In this document: positions 39,585 to 49,851 of the stretch, piece by piece
Numbering within the stretch: position 1 is the first letter of the stretch
How the letters are laid out: the number at the start of each line of letters is the position of its first letter
DNA from: Anaeramoeba flamelloides
Taxonomy: Eukaryota; Metamonada; Anaeramoebidae
Reading direction: 5' to 3'
DNA: 64,000 nucleotides
NCBI GenBank assembly: GCA_027625915.1
Contig: JANTQA010000029.1
Span: forward strand, 1,798,001 to 1,862,000
The notes under the pieces: generated by a model
The model's input: only the letters and a program-made list of their open reading frames with translations
What the model was told of the DNA's origin: nothing
Databases searched by the model: none
Program-made: the position numbers and the translations under genes

Positions 39585-40360
39585 ACTTTTCGGTACACTT
39601 GATTTTAACAACAATAATATTAATAAGAAATTGTACGATCAATTAACTACACATAAATCAGATTTTTTTTACAACTTTACTCAATACCTTCCGTCTGTGT
39701 CTATTCATCCTACACTCTTCAATTCGGATTTCAGAAAGAAAAAAATGAATTGCCAAAAAATGCATTGTTTGACTTTTTATTAAAATAGATTTCAAGTTGA
39801 AGATCGTTCAGATAAGAACCAAATTAACAAGTCACTATATACTACAAAAGATATCTTATTTCATTTTTCAGGTATTAGAACTTTCTATTAAAAAAGAAAT
39901 TCTTTAATTGGTTAATAATTCGAAACAATTAATGACTTAATTAATTGTGCTTAAAAAGACAAAGTAATATTCTGAATATCAATTTTTTATTTAAGGGTGC
40001 CTTTAAAAGCTTTAATTATATGGGTTCTAGTTCAATTTAAAATCTGAAAAGAAAATAAATATCTCAAGCTACACCCAGTCGTTCCAAAAAAAAAACATTT
40101 ACAAATAATGGGCCCAGGTGTTAGCAAAGTAGTTATACAAATTGGTTGGGAAAGGATATGCAGGGAAAATTGTTTTATAATTTTTGTCAATTTTTAGCGA
40201 TTTTTAACAAGAGTTTCCAAACCAAATTTTGACAAAATATACAAAAGAGAAAGGTTTATGGTAAAAAGAAATCCAGAAAGTATTTCTATCACAATATTTT
40301 AAAGAATGTGTGAAAAATTATTTCTTCAATTATTGATTTATTCTTTATTTTATAAAAACT

Positions 40361-40639
40361 ATGTTTGGGAACAAGAGGTTGTTTATTATTAAGAGAGCCA
40401 AACTATTTTTTGTGAAGGGAAAATTGTCAACACATTCTGACTCTTTTGAAAAATTTAAATTTTTTAGAATTTTCAACAGAAATCTTTCTTATATGATCCA
40501 AATATTACTTTTATTTTGGATTCTTTGTTCACCCGACACACTAATAAATATAGCATCAAAAATATCAACCATAAAGACCAGTCAAAACAATAGCGATTAT
40601 CAATTTCAAACTGAATTTTTTGGAAAGTACAATTTATAA
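40361..40639 (+). CDS. possible small membrane protein, 92 aa
   Basis: ATG at 40361 to TAA at 40637. A basic N-terminus (MFGNKRLFIIKRAKLFFVKG) is followed by a candidate membrane segment (MIQILLLFWILCS) and a polar tail. Codon use is less A/T-driven than the flanks. A GTACAA just before the stop could instead be a splice donor, in which case this is a first exon. No family recognised. Confidence 0.3.
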   Translation: MFGNKRLFIIKRAKLFFVKGKLSTHSDSFEKFKFFRIFNRNLSYMIQILLLFWILCSPDTLINIASKISTIKTSQNNSDYQFQTEFFGKYNL

Positions 40640-41081
40640 ACAATGAAAAGAGAAATTTTTTCTCATATTTGACAAATACCTTCTAACAAGAAAATCAAAT
40701 TTTCTCTTAACAAAATATTAAACAAGACCACCGTTCATCAGGGTATTTCGTTAATGAAGATTCTTTCCAAATTACGTTTTTAGTTTTAATGAAGGGTTTT
40801 TTTAAAGTTACAAAAGTTTGAGAAAGAATATTGAAGACAAACACAAAAAAGAATTCAACCAACTTGTTGTTTTCTTAAGGACTCTCTGAATTTTATGCTC
40901 TGTGAGCATTGAAATACAAAGCAGTATATAGATTAAGACCTTTAAAAACCAATGAATTGAGGGAAAGTCAAACTATTGCAAATTTTTAGCATTTTAAGAT
41001 TTTGACGAAAATCATTTTTTGATCCAAAAACTTTTCGAAAAATCCCAACAAAGCAAGGCAAAAATAAAATGCTATTTTTTT

Positions 41082-41188
41082 TGATATTGTGAAAATGTCA
41101 CTCCACTTTCTTTTCAAATGGGTGGATAGACTCACCACAATCTCTTACATACTTCAATATAAAGTGGAGTGACATTTTCACAATATCA
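41082..41188. repeat. 107-bp hairpin with perfect 28-bp arms
   Basis: Arms begin TGATATTGTGAAAATGTCAC and continue TCCACTTT, with an exact reverse complement at 41161-41188. Looks like a very small, young MITE. Confidence 0.85.
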
Positions 41189-41451
41189 TTTTGAGAGACA
41201 ATTTTTGGATTTGACCAAGGGAATTTTTTTTTCAATTTCGTGAAGGATCAGAAATTTTGGCAATGCTATTTTGAAGTCTTGAATTGGTTTTGTGCTTTAA
41301 ATAATTACAAAAGAGTATTTTTTTGTTGTTTTTTTTGTTCTAACTTTTAAATTTTTTTTTAATTTGTAAAAACACAAAGCATTATTTCAAAGGAACACAA
41401 ACCATCAAGTGGGATTTTATATTTTGGGTTTGTTGTGTAGAAAGGGCAATA

Positions 41452-41652
41452 TACAGTCAGTTTCACTTTTAAAGAACAAACTTTCAACGAAATTTAAGGC
41501 ACAAAAAAATCTCAAATTAAGGCACAAAATTTGTAATATTTTTTTTTACAATTTATTTTCACTAGAATTTGAATTTTGTGCTTTAATTTAAGATTTTTTT
41601 TGTGCCTTAAATTTCGTTGAAAGTTTGTGCCTTAAAAGTGAAACTGACTGTA
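41452..41652. mobile_element. family T foldback MITE, copy 3
   Basis: 201 bp between TA dinucleotides, starting CAGTCAGTTTCACTTTTAAA, ending GTGAAACTGACTG. Close to copies 1, 2 and 4. Confidence 0.88.
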
Positions 41653-42419
41653 AACAACAATTAAAATTCCATTTCCCAACACAAAAGGATCGAAGCAATT
41701 ACCATTAAAGACTAAAATTTCTCTATTTTACCAATTCATCAAGTTTGTGGTTGAGATTGAATAGCATTACAAAAGTAAAAAATATTAAAGGCACCTGTCT
41801 AAAGGAATGCTTGTTAAGTTTCTCAAACCACCACCTAATGTTAAACAACCCAATCAGTTGATTTTGGGGTATTGTTACTTTGTTGGGAGAATTATTCTAC
41901 TAACCCTAACAAAACTCTCAATAAAAGGAAAGGAAATAGAAAGGGTTTCAAGATCCCAAAGATCGAAAAAATTCAAAAAAAAGTCCAGAAACCTAATCAA
42001 TACAGTCAGTTCCACTTTTAAGACACAAACTTTCAACGAAATTTAATGCACAGAAAAATCTCAAATTAAGGCACAAAATTTGGAATTTATTTTTTTACAA
42101 TTTATTTTACTAGAATCTGAATTTTGTGCCTTAATTTGGGATTTTTATTGTGCCTTAAATTTCGTTATAAATTTGTGTCTTAAAAGTGGAACTGACTGTA
42201 CACTTAGCTTTTAAATACCCAACCAAACAAAATTAACCCAAAAAATTTTTTTCAGCATCAACAAATCAATTTAGAGACACCAGAGAAGAAAGTCGGAATT
42301 CTTTATTTTTTCAAGATTTCTATCCAGATTTGTCAAGAGAAAATAACAAAGATGTTAAATTCAACCTAAAAATGACTTTGCCAAACTCAAAAATTTCCAA
42401 AAAACACTCTAAATTTTAG
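41653..42419 (+). CDS. possible multi-exon gene of unknown product, interrupted by a family-T MITE
   Basis: Three open stretches have coding-like composition against a very A/T-rich background. About 41655-41732 reads TIKIPFPNTKGSKQLPLK. 41791 to about 42004 reads HLSKGMLVKFLKPPPNVKQP, QLILGYCYFVGRIILL and a Ser/Arg/Lys-rich tail. 42256-42419 follows a TTTTTCAG acceptor, reads STNQFRDTREESRNSLFFQD and ends in TAG. A GTTTGT donor at about 41733 and AAAG acceptor at 41790 would join the first two in phase with a short intron. The second and third would be joined across MITE copy 4. Further possible exons follow at about 42711 and 43037. I recognise no domain; boundaries are guesses. Confidence 0.2.
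42001..42200. mobile_element. family T foldback MITE, copy 4
   Basis: 200 bp between TA dinucleotides, starting CAGTCAGTTCCACTTTTAAG, ending GTGGAACTGACTG. The paired C-to-T/G-to-A differences in both arms (TTCCAC and GTGGAA) keep the hairpin paired. Confidence 0.88.
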
Positions 42420-43557
42420 AGTTAGCAAGATCTATAAGATCAAGTTTCTTTTAAGCCCATAGATATGTTTCTACACTTAAAAATAGTATTCACCGAGCAT
42501 AAAATTCGGATATTCCTTAAAACGATTCATGAAAAAATGACAAAAAAAAATTTTTCAATTCAATAAATTAACGTTTTTTTTCTTACAGTTACAAAAAACA
42601 CCTCAACTTTAATTTTAAAAAACAGATTCTGTTTATAAGTTTTTTTACCCTTTAAATGGTTCATTTTTTTTATTTTTACATTTTTTCATCCAAGCCAAAT
42701 ATTTTCAGAACAAGATGAGTTGGAAAAGAAAGCTATTTTTCTGTTGCTTCAAACTTAAACGTAAAACCAAAAAAATAATGAAATAAGCACGAATGTTGCA
42801 ATCTGCAGTGATATGCGAACCTAAAAGAAAAAACAGAACTAACCTACTTATCCTGGTTCTTTAGTTAAATTCAATTTTTTTTTTATTTTTATTTTCTATT
42901 GATCACAATAACAAAAAAACTTTGTTGTTGTGGTTTCTAAAAAATAACAGTCTTTCTTTTGAAACAATAATAAAAAAAATAAATACTTTTGTTAAAAAAA
43001 AATTTTTCTTTTTTTTAAATTTTTGTTTGTTTTCAGTCAACGAAGAAAATGTGCTCATTGGAAATTCAAGAACTGACAGCTTTTAAATTTAAATACAAAG
43101 TGATTCCAAAACAAATTGTTACTGTTTTGAAAAGGGGTTTTAAAAAAATGTTTTGGACAGCACCAATAAAATTTTTGTTGGAAATGATGATAGATTAATA
43201 TTCGACTCTTGATGGTTTATTGATATTGAAGGGATTTCAAATTAAACATTAAGATCTTTTTGCAATTAAATTGTTTTTTGGATTTGCTTTGTTTTGTTCC
43301 TTTTTAATGTTTCTTTTTTTCTTTGAATTATTTTTTTAATTGTTTTTCTTCTTTTTGTAATAAACAAAAGAATTGTATTTTTTAAAAAGTCCCGAAGTGC
43401 CTTCTTTTTTTCCTGTTACCTTTGGGCAATTCTTTTCATAAGAAGGAACTTTTTAATGCAATAAACCCAAAAAAAAGTCTATAAAAAATTTTTTAATGCT
43501 TTTTTGGGACTTGTGATATTTAATGGGAAAAAATTTTTACTTTTTCTCTTGTAAAAA
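42420..43557. other. stretch with two weak exon-like segments
   Basis: After a TATTTTCAG acceptor at about 42710 one frame reads QDELEKKAIFLLLQT. After a TTTTCAG at 43036 one frame reads STKKMCSLEIQELTAF...FLLEMMID to a TAA at 43197, and another reads NEENVLIGNSRTDSF to a stop. The signals are ambiguous and may belong to the candidate gene upstream. Nothing else is seen. Confidence 0.25.
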
Positions 43558-44280
43558 TTAAGGTTTAAATGCCCTGAAATTTGAAAAAAGATTATCTTGT
43601 CAAGGGTATAGTGACATGTTAATTTAGTTCTTATCTGATTGATCTTAAACAGGATATGGGTTTTTAGAGTTGTTCAAAATACTAGTATTTGAATTTTATG
43701 GGGAATCATTTTCATTTCTTTTCCCTTTCCTTTTACTAAAGAGTTTTTAAATTACAACTTCCTTGTAAAACCTATTTAGAAAAACAAAATCTGAAAAAGG
43801 AAGTGAAAATAATCCCCATTTAGAATTCAAATACTGGAAGACAATTTTTGACAATTTATTTTTTTTTTTTTTTCTGAAATCTGAATTGAAGAGTATAAGA
43901 CAGATATATTGGAAGTTAAGTTATAAAAAAATGTGATTTGTGTTGTCGAAGAAAATTTTGATTTGATTTTTTCTCAATTAACAAAATGAAAAAAAAAATT
44001 TTTTTAAAGGCTACAAATAAAACCAAACATAATTAAAAATTGCACTTGCCATTACACAAATCACATTTTTTTATAACTTAACTTCCAATATATCTGTCTT
44101 ATACTCTTCAATTCAGATTTCAGAAAAAAAAAAAAAAATAAATTGTCAAAAATTACCATTTTCAACAACTTTTAAAACCCATCAATATTACAAGATCGAT
44201 CAGGTAAGAACCAAATTAACAAGACACTATAACCTAGACTAGATAATCTTTTTTCAAATTTCAGGGATTGATTACCTTAA
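43558..44280. mobile_element. family G inverted-repeat element, copy 1, with nested family-C hairpin
   Basis: Arms are strong reverse complements: CCCTGAAATTTGAAAAAAGA on the left and its complement on the right, then GTATAAGACAGATATATTGG in both. TTAA lies at both outer edges. The left arm alone is interrupted by a family-C hairpin at about 43675-43853, showing the order of insertion. Decayed relatives lie at 20674, 38690 and 60017. Confidence 0.8.
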
Positions 44281-44899
44281 GTTTTCTTAGAAATCAAGTT
44301 AGAAATATGTGATCTCTATTTTTTTGTTTGATATTTTGTTTGGTATTTTGTGATACTATTTATATTAGTGTCTGTAGGGCGAACTCAGAATCCTAAATGT
44401 CAGATTTCTGATTTGTGTATCAATATAAAGAGAAGAAATTTAATACATTTACATTTCAAGTCTCGTATTACTTATCATTTTAAGGGCTACATTCCCCCCA
44501 ACAGGGGGTGTTGAAAATGTGTTATTTTACTTTCATTTTTCAAAAAAAATTTCATACGGTAGAAATCGTTTCAAAAAAATTACTATTTGTGAGGATTAAA
44601 ATCATCACAAACAAAAATAAAATAAAAAAAAAATAGTTTATATATCTTTTCTCTACTACAACAAGGTAAAATTTAAGAAATATGTCATAGGTGATATTCT
44701 CGACTTACAAATTTTGTCTATGCCAAGTGTCAAAAAATTCTGATCTCCAAAGAAACCCAGAATAAAAGATTTTTTTTATGAGATCAATTTTTTTTTTTGA
44801 ATTTTTAATAAAAAGAAACTATTAAATTCATTTTATTTCTCGTTTTATAACAATTTTTTGTCCTGTTTAGTATCTTTTCTTTATTACTATTTTTTGCAA

Positions 44900-45093
44900 A
44901 ATAAATGGAACAAAATTTTCAATCAGCTTCCCAATAAATTATTTTTTAATAATGTAACATTTCAAATTTTTTATTCTGAAAACCAGCCTAAAATTTTAAT
45001 CACCCCTTTAATATTGGGAGCTTTGGTGATCGGTTTTAATCCTTTAATTATTTTTTTTTGGAAATCTGAATGAAAAATTTGTTCTATTTATTT
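44900..45093. mobile_element. family D small inverted-repeat element, copy 1
   Basis: Ends AAATGGAACAAAATTTTCAA and the complement of it (GAATGAAAAATTTGTTC), about 190 bp. A second copy lies at 48928-49125 and an end at about 2119. Confidence 0.65.
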
Positions 45094-46985
45094 CACAATT
45101 AGCAATATTATACAATAAAAAATCTTTGTTACTAGTAATATTAATAGAAAGATTTATTTTCAATTTTGAGATAATTTGTTTGGTTAACCAAAAAAAAAAA
45201 AAAAATGAAGTATTCAGCCCATTAGAAAATAAATTTATTTTTTTAAGAATGATAGTTATAATAATGAAAGTTTCAAAGACATGTAAAATTTTTACCAAGA
45301 AATTTTGTTTTTGTTTTAAGATTAAATTTGATTTTCAAAATAAAATTTTCTTGAAGAGATTTGGGAATTAGGTAATTTTATCCTAAAAATCCATAATAAT
45401 TTTTTTACTGACAAAAATGATTTGTATTGTAATAAGTATTCATGCAAATAAGACCAAACAATTGACCAAAAAATTTGTTAATAAGATTTTTTTGGATTTT
45501 TTTTTCATTTTTTTTTTAAAACTTGAATACTTTTGTCAGAATATTAAAAAAAAAAAAAAAAATTGCTTAATAGATCTCAAGTTAATAGGGAAAATTTTGT
45601 TAAATTTCGATCAAATATTCATTTATTGAATATCCTATACTTGAATTAGTTCTATTTGTTAAGATTTGAATTGAAATATTCATTATAAAAAAGAATAATA
45701 AAATAAAAAATTTACTTTTGAAACCAATACTTTACAACATAAAAAGAAGAAAATGTTTTCCTTATTTAAGGAGTAACTTAATTGTTAATAAAAATAATAG
45801 GTTTGTTTTTTTCATTTTATATTGGAAAAATAAAAATTTTTGATTTCAAAAAAGAGATTGGAATTTATTAACAGTTGAAATAGTTGTTAAATTACCCATT
45901 TCAGAAGCCGAAACACAAATTATAAAAAAATTTTTTTTTCAAGAGCTTGACAAGATTTCATTATATTTTTACAAAATACTACCCCCTTTAATATATTTTT
46001 AAATGACAATTTATAAAAAAAGGACGAAAAGGACTTTTCAAGCTAAAGTTCAAATTTTAAATAATTTTATATTTACAAAAGTAACTTTAAAAAAAAATTA
46101 TAACAACTTAAGAAGTGCTTTGTGTTTATTGATTTGAAATGGAAATTAAAAACTATAAAATTCTATTTTTAGTTTGTTCTAAGAAAGTTGAACTTATGAG
46201 ACACTCGTTTAAATTCTGATAATTAGCTATTTTTTCTAGAAAAAATACCCTGTTGGTGAATTGTGTTGGATTTTTAAGAACCTTTTCAAGAACTTTTCTT
46301 TTATTCGTATCCATCGTTTTCACTTTGAAACATAGCCATTAAACACCTGTCCACTTAATTATATCTATTTTGTACCCAATGAATGATTTGATATACATAA
46401 CAGAATTAAGAAATAGGTATTCTTTTCATTGAAAAATTCAAATCCCAAAAGTCAAAAAAAAAAAAAAACGACAGATCTCAATTACAAAAAATTCAAATAA
46501 TAAAAAAAAATTCAATAATAGAATCTCAATTAACTAAAAAATTCTACTTTCAATATATTAAAAAAATACAAGTGATGCTGATTGGAGAAAATTAAAAAAA
46601 AAGTTAATGTAATCTCTTTTACCAAAAAATTCAAATAACAAAAAAAAAAAAAAATCATAAGATTCTTAAAAAAACTAGAATTAGTTTTTTCAAAAAACAA
46701 AAAAAAAAATCAAGGATCTATGAGTGCAAATATTCAAATAACATAATAATAATTTCACTATACAGAGTAATGAAAAAATATTAATTTAAAATTTTGAGTT
46801 AGATAAAACTAGAAATTGAATTTACATTTCATCATTAATAATAAAATTTATTTACAAGATAATTAACGTTCGATAACCTTCTGATTGCAAGCTCATTGTA
46901 TTTATTGTTGTTAGTTGTGTTGTGTTTCTGAGAATCCCCCCTTCCATAAAAAAGGGGGTTTATGGTTTAAAATTAGACAATAATC
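45094..46985. other. A/T-rich stretch without recognised content
   Basis: Open frames here (for example 45126-45371, 45417-45629) are low-complexity Phe/Lys/Ile translations of A/T tracts with no motif. No repeat family member was recognised. Confidence 0.5.
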
Positions 46986-47496
46986 TAAAATCCTTTTTCG
47001 TCAAAGGTGTACAATTTTAAAGTAGTAAAACAACATATTCTATGAGTTCAATTCATTATCCCCCTCAAAATAAAATTTATATTTTCAGATCAAAATCATT
47101 TTTTTCTCATTTTGTAATATTTTTTTTTGTTTTCAAATTCAATTTAAAAAAAAATGTTTGAAACACCAAATTTACACACAGAAGTATGAAACATTGTCTT
47201 TTCTTTTAAAAAAATTTATATTGACATTAAAAAATCTTATCGTCAAAAATTTTAATTTCCTAAAGAAATCTCGAAAATTTACACTAGAGATTCCAATGAA
47301 AGGTGCCAAATTTTTTTTTTGGAATTTACTTTTTTGAAATATAAAGTTTGTTCAGATATTTTGTTGATGGTTATCAACTCTAATCCAAAGTTTATTATTT
47401 CTCTTATTACTTCACAATCGAAGTTTGGTTGATTCTTTTTTAAAAAAAGTCAATTTTTCATTTTTGGCTGACCCATTTTAGTGAAATAGAGTTTAT
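46986..47496. mobile_element. family B MITE, copy 4 (inverted orientation)
   Basis: Starts TAAAATCCTTTTTCGTCAAA, ends TTTAGTGAAATAGAGTTTA; 511 bp; interior matches copies 2 and 5. Only four bases separate it from the family-A nest at 47501. Confidence 0.8.
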
Positions 47497-47500
47497 TTAT

Positions 47501-48909
47501 AAACTCTGTTTCAGTCAAAGTGGACGAATGTTTTTTTCAAATATCAATTATTTTATATAATTGACCTTTGAAGAACAAATAAGAAATAAACAGAATAATA
47601 CACACCAAAGAATTGTTGATATATGTCTGAAAGAAAACTAATTAATCAATAAATTTTCTTAAAAATAGAAAAACCTAAATTCTTAGGGAACCATTGGGAA
47701 AAACAACTAAACTATTTTTCAGTCAAAGGGGCCCAGTTGTAATGGTATAGTACACGTGTTTAAAGGGTTTGTATAGATATTAGAAGAAAAATTTTATTTT
47801 GGAAATTTTCAAAATTGAAATCATTTTTTCACATTTTTACACAAGTTTGTTTTTTTTTTTGGATTTTTTTTTACACGTAATTCAGTTGCAAAATATTTTT
47901 TTATTGCAAGATCAATAGTCACTTGTTAAAAATGTGTTATTCTAAGGTTATTGAAACCATGTAAAGATTGTTGAGAAATCATATTGATTTATATTGCAAT
48001 TCAATTCGATCTTTGATCTTGATATTTGTTTAATAAATGTGAAAAATTTTCACTTCATTTTCATTTCCTTTTTCAAATAGAGACCACAAATACCAACAAA
48101 CTTTGTTTGGGTGGCTTAATTTCTAAAAGAAAAGTATGGAAAATGAAGTGAAAAATGTTTCATATTTATTATTCAAATACCAATAGAAGTTCAAAACGAA
48201 CATTCTTGTTTTTCTCAATTGCGCCCTAAGAATTTAGGTTTTTCAATTTTTTTGAAAATCCATTGATTAATTAGTTTTCTTTCAAACATATATCAATAAT
48301 TCTTTGATGTGTATTATTCTCTTTATTTCTTATTTGTTCTTCAAAGGTCAATTATATAAAATAATTGATATTTGAAAAAAACATTGGTCCACTTTGACTG
48401 AAACAGAGTTTATGTTCGTTTTGAACTTCTACTGGTATTTTTATAATAAATATGAAACATTTTTCACTTCATTTTCCCTACTTTTCTTTTAGAAATTAAG
48501 CCACCCAAACAAAGTTTGTTGGTATTTGTGGTCTCTATTTGAAAAAGGAAATGAAAATGAAGTGAAAATTTTTCACATTTATTAAACAAATATCAAGATC
48601 AAAGATCGAATTGAATTGCAATATAAATCAATATGATTTCTCAACAATCTTTACATGGTTTCAATAACCTTAGAATAACACATTTTTAACAAGTGACTAT
48701 TGATCTTGCAATAAAAAAAATATTTTGCAACTGAATTACGTGTAAAAAAAAATCCAAAAAAAAAAACAAACTTGTGTAAAAATGTGAAAAAATGATTTCA
48801 ATTTTGAAAATTTCCAAAATAAAATTTTTCTTCTAATTATAATGCAAACCCTTTAAACATAGGTATTATACCTTAACAACTGGGCCCCTTTGACTGAGAA
48901 ATCGTTTTA
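47501..48909. mobile_element. two family-A elements, one inserted inside the other in inverted orientation
   Basis: The outer copy is 47501-47709 plus 48413-48909. The inner copy (47710-48410, 701 bp) lies in reverse orientation and is bounded by TA at 47708-47709 and 48411-48412. Removing it with one TA gives GGGAAAAACAAC-TA-TGTTCG, which matches the uninterrupted inner copy (GAGAAAAACAAGAATGTTCG). Both copies carry the same family-C hairpin in one half. Long arms of about 490 bp therefore form a near-perfect palindrome. Confidence 0.9.
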
Positions 48910-48927
48910 TATATACTATTTGTTTTA

Positions 48928-49125
48928 AAATAAATGGAACAAAATTTTCATTCAGCTTTCCAAAAAAAGATTTTAATAATCATGTAACATTCTGAAACTT
49001 TTATTTCTTTAATAAAGTTTAAATTATACATTTACCTTTTAGAATTGGGACTTTTGATGGTTTATATTAATTATTGAGAGAGGTGTTTTTAGGAAAGCTG
49101 AATGAAAATTTTGATCTTTTTATTA
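48928..49125. mobile_element. family D small inverted-repeat element, copy 2
   Basis: GGAACAAAATTTTCATTCAG on the left, CTGAATGAAAATTTTGATC on the right; matches 44900-45093. Confidence 0.65.
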
Positions 49126-49145
49126 TACAATTAACAGTATATATA

Positions 49146-49851
49146 TAAACTATTTTTCAAACAAAAGGGCACACCTCTCAAATCGTCAATACCATCGAAT
49201 TTGATTGTTTATAAGATAATTGCTTATTGGTGATTTTCATTTTAATTATTCATTTTTTCATTTTTTGCTTTTTTTATTTTTGGATATTGAACAGTTGGAA
49301 AATGAAAAAGCAAGATAAGAAGAAGCCAATTTGGAAATAATCTACCAGTGTATAAATGGAAACAGTTTAAGTTTGATTTCGAATGAGCTAGATATAGGAA
49401 TTAAGAAAGACCATTATTGGATTGATGCATGGAACAAAGAAAAGAGAAATAAAGAAAAAACAATTCCAACAAAAGAACAAGATGAATTGCGGCTTTATAT
49501 TGAATATGAGACTTTAAAGAACAAAAATTTGACTTGTAAAGAATTATCAATAAAATGTTGAGAACTTTTTCCCAATTCGCCTTGTTCAAAGGTTTTTATT
49601 GGGTTTATAATTTTCTTCATTACAATTTACAAAACGAGATTTCTCATTTCAAATAAAAGGGCACATCAATTTTTAAAATATTGAATTTTAATTTTTATTG
49701 TTTTGTTTTAATGAGTTTTAAAGATTCGGTTGAGTGTTTTTTTTAGGTTTTAAAGCGTTTCTTAGATTTTAGAATGATACTACAATTAATTTGATTCATT
49801 TATAAATAATTCTTAAAATTTTCTGTGCCCTTTTATTTGAAAAAGAGTTTA
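49146..49851 (+). mobile_element. family E DNA transposon derivative with helix-turn-helix-like ORF, copy 1 (706 bp)
   Basis: Ends TAAACTATTTTTCAAACAAA-AGGGCAC and GTGCCCTTTTATTTGAAAAA-GAGTTTA, TA on both sides. The ORF region 49331-49561 reads CINGNSLSLISNELDIGIKK, then DELRLYIEYETLKNKNLTCK. A frame break separates it from the likely start (MKKQDKKK at 49303) and a stop falls after CKELSIKC. Layout resembles the paired N-terminal HTH of Tc1/mariner transposases; no DDE/D catalytic part is present. Confidence 0.75.

Larger units (their letters stand above)
38690..39875. mobile_element. family G element, copy 3, with nested C and K elements
   Basis: Decayed left arm 38690-38815 plus 38978-39125 and right arm about 39590-39875 (AAGAACCAAATTAACAAGTC, CTACACTCTTCAATTCGGAT). 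A family-C hairpin (38816-38977) and a family-K element (39135 to about 39584) sit inside. Confidence 0.6.

Noticed and set aside
41409-41591. Plus-strand ORF spanning the start of MITE copy 3
   Set aside because: Most of it is MITE hairpin sequence; the frame is accidental.
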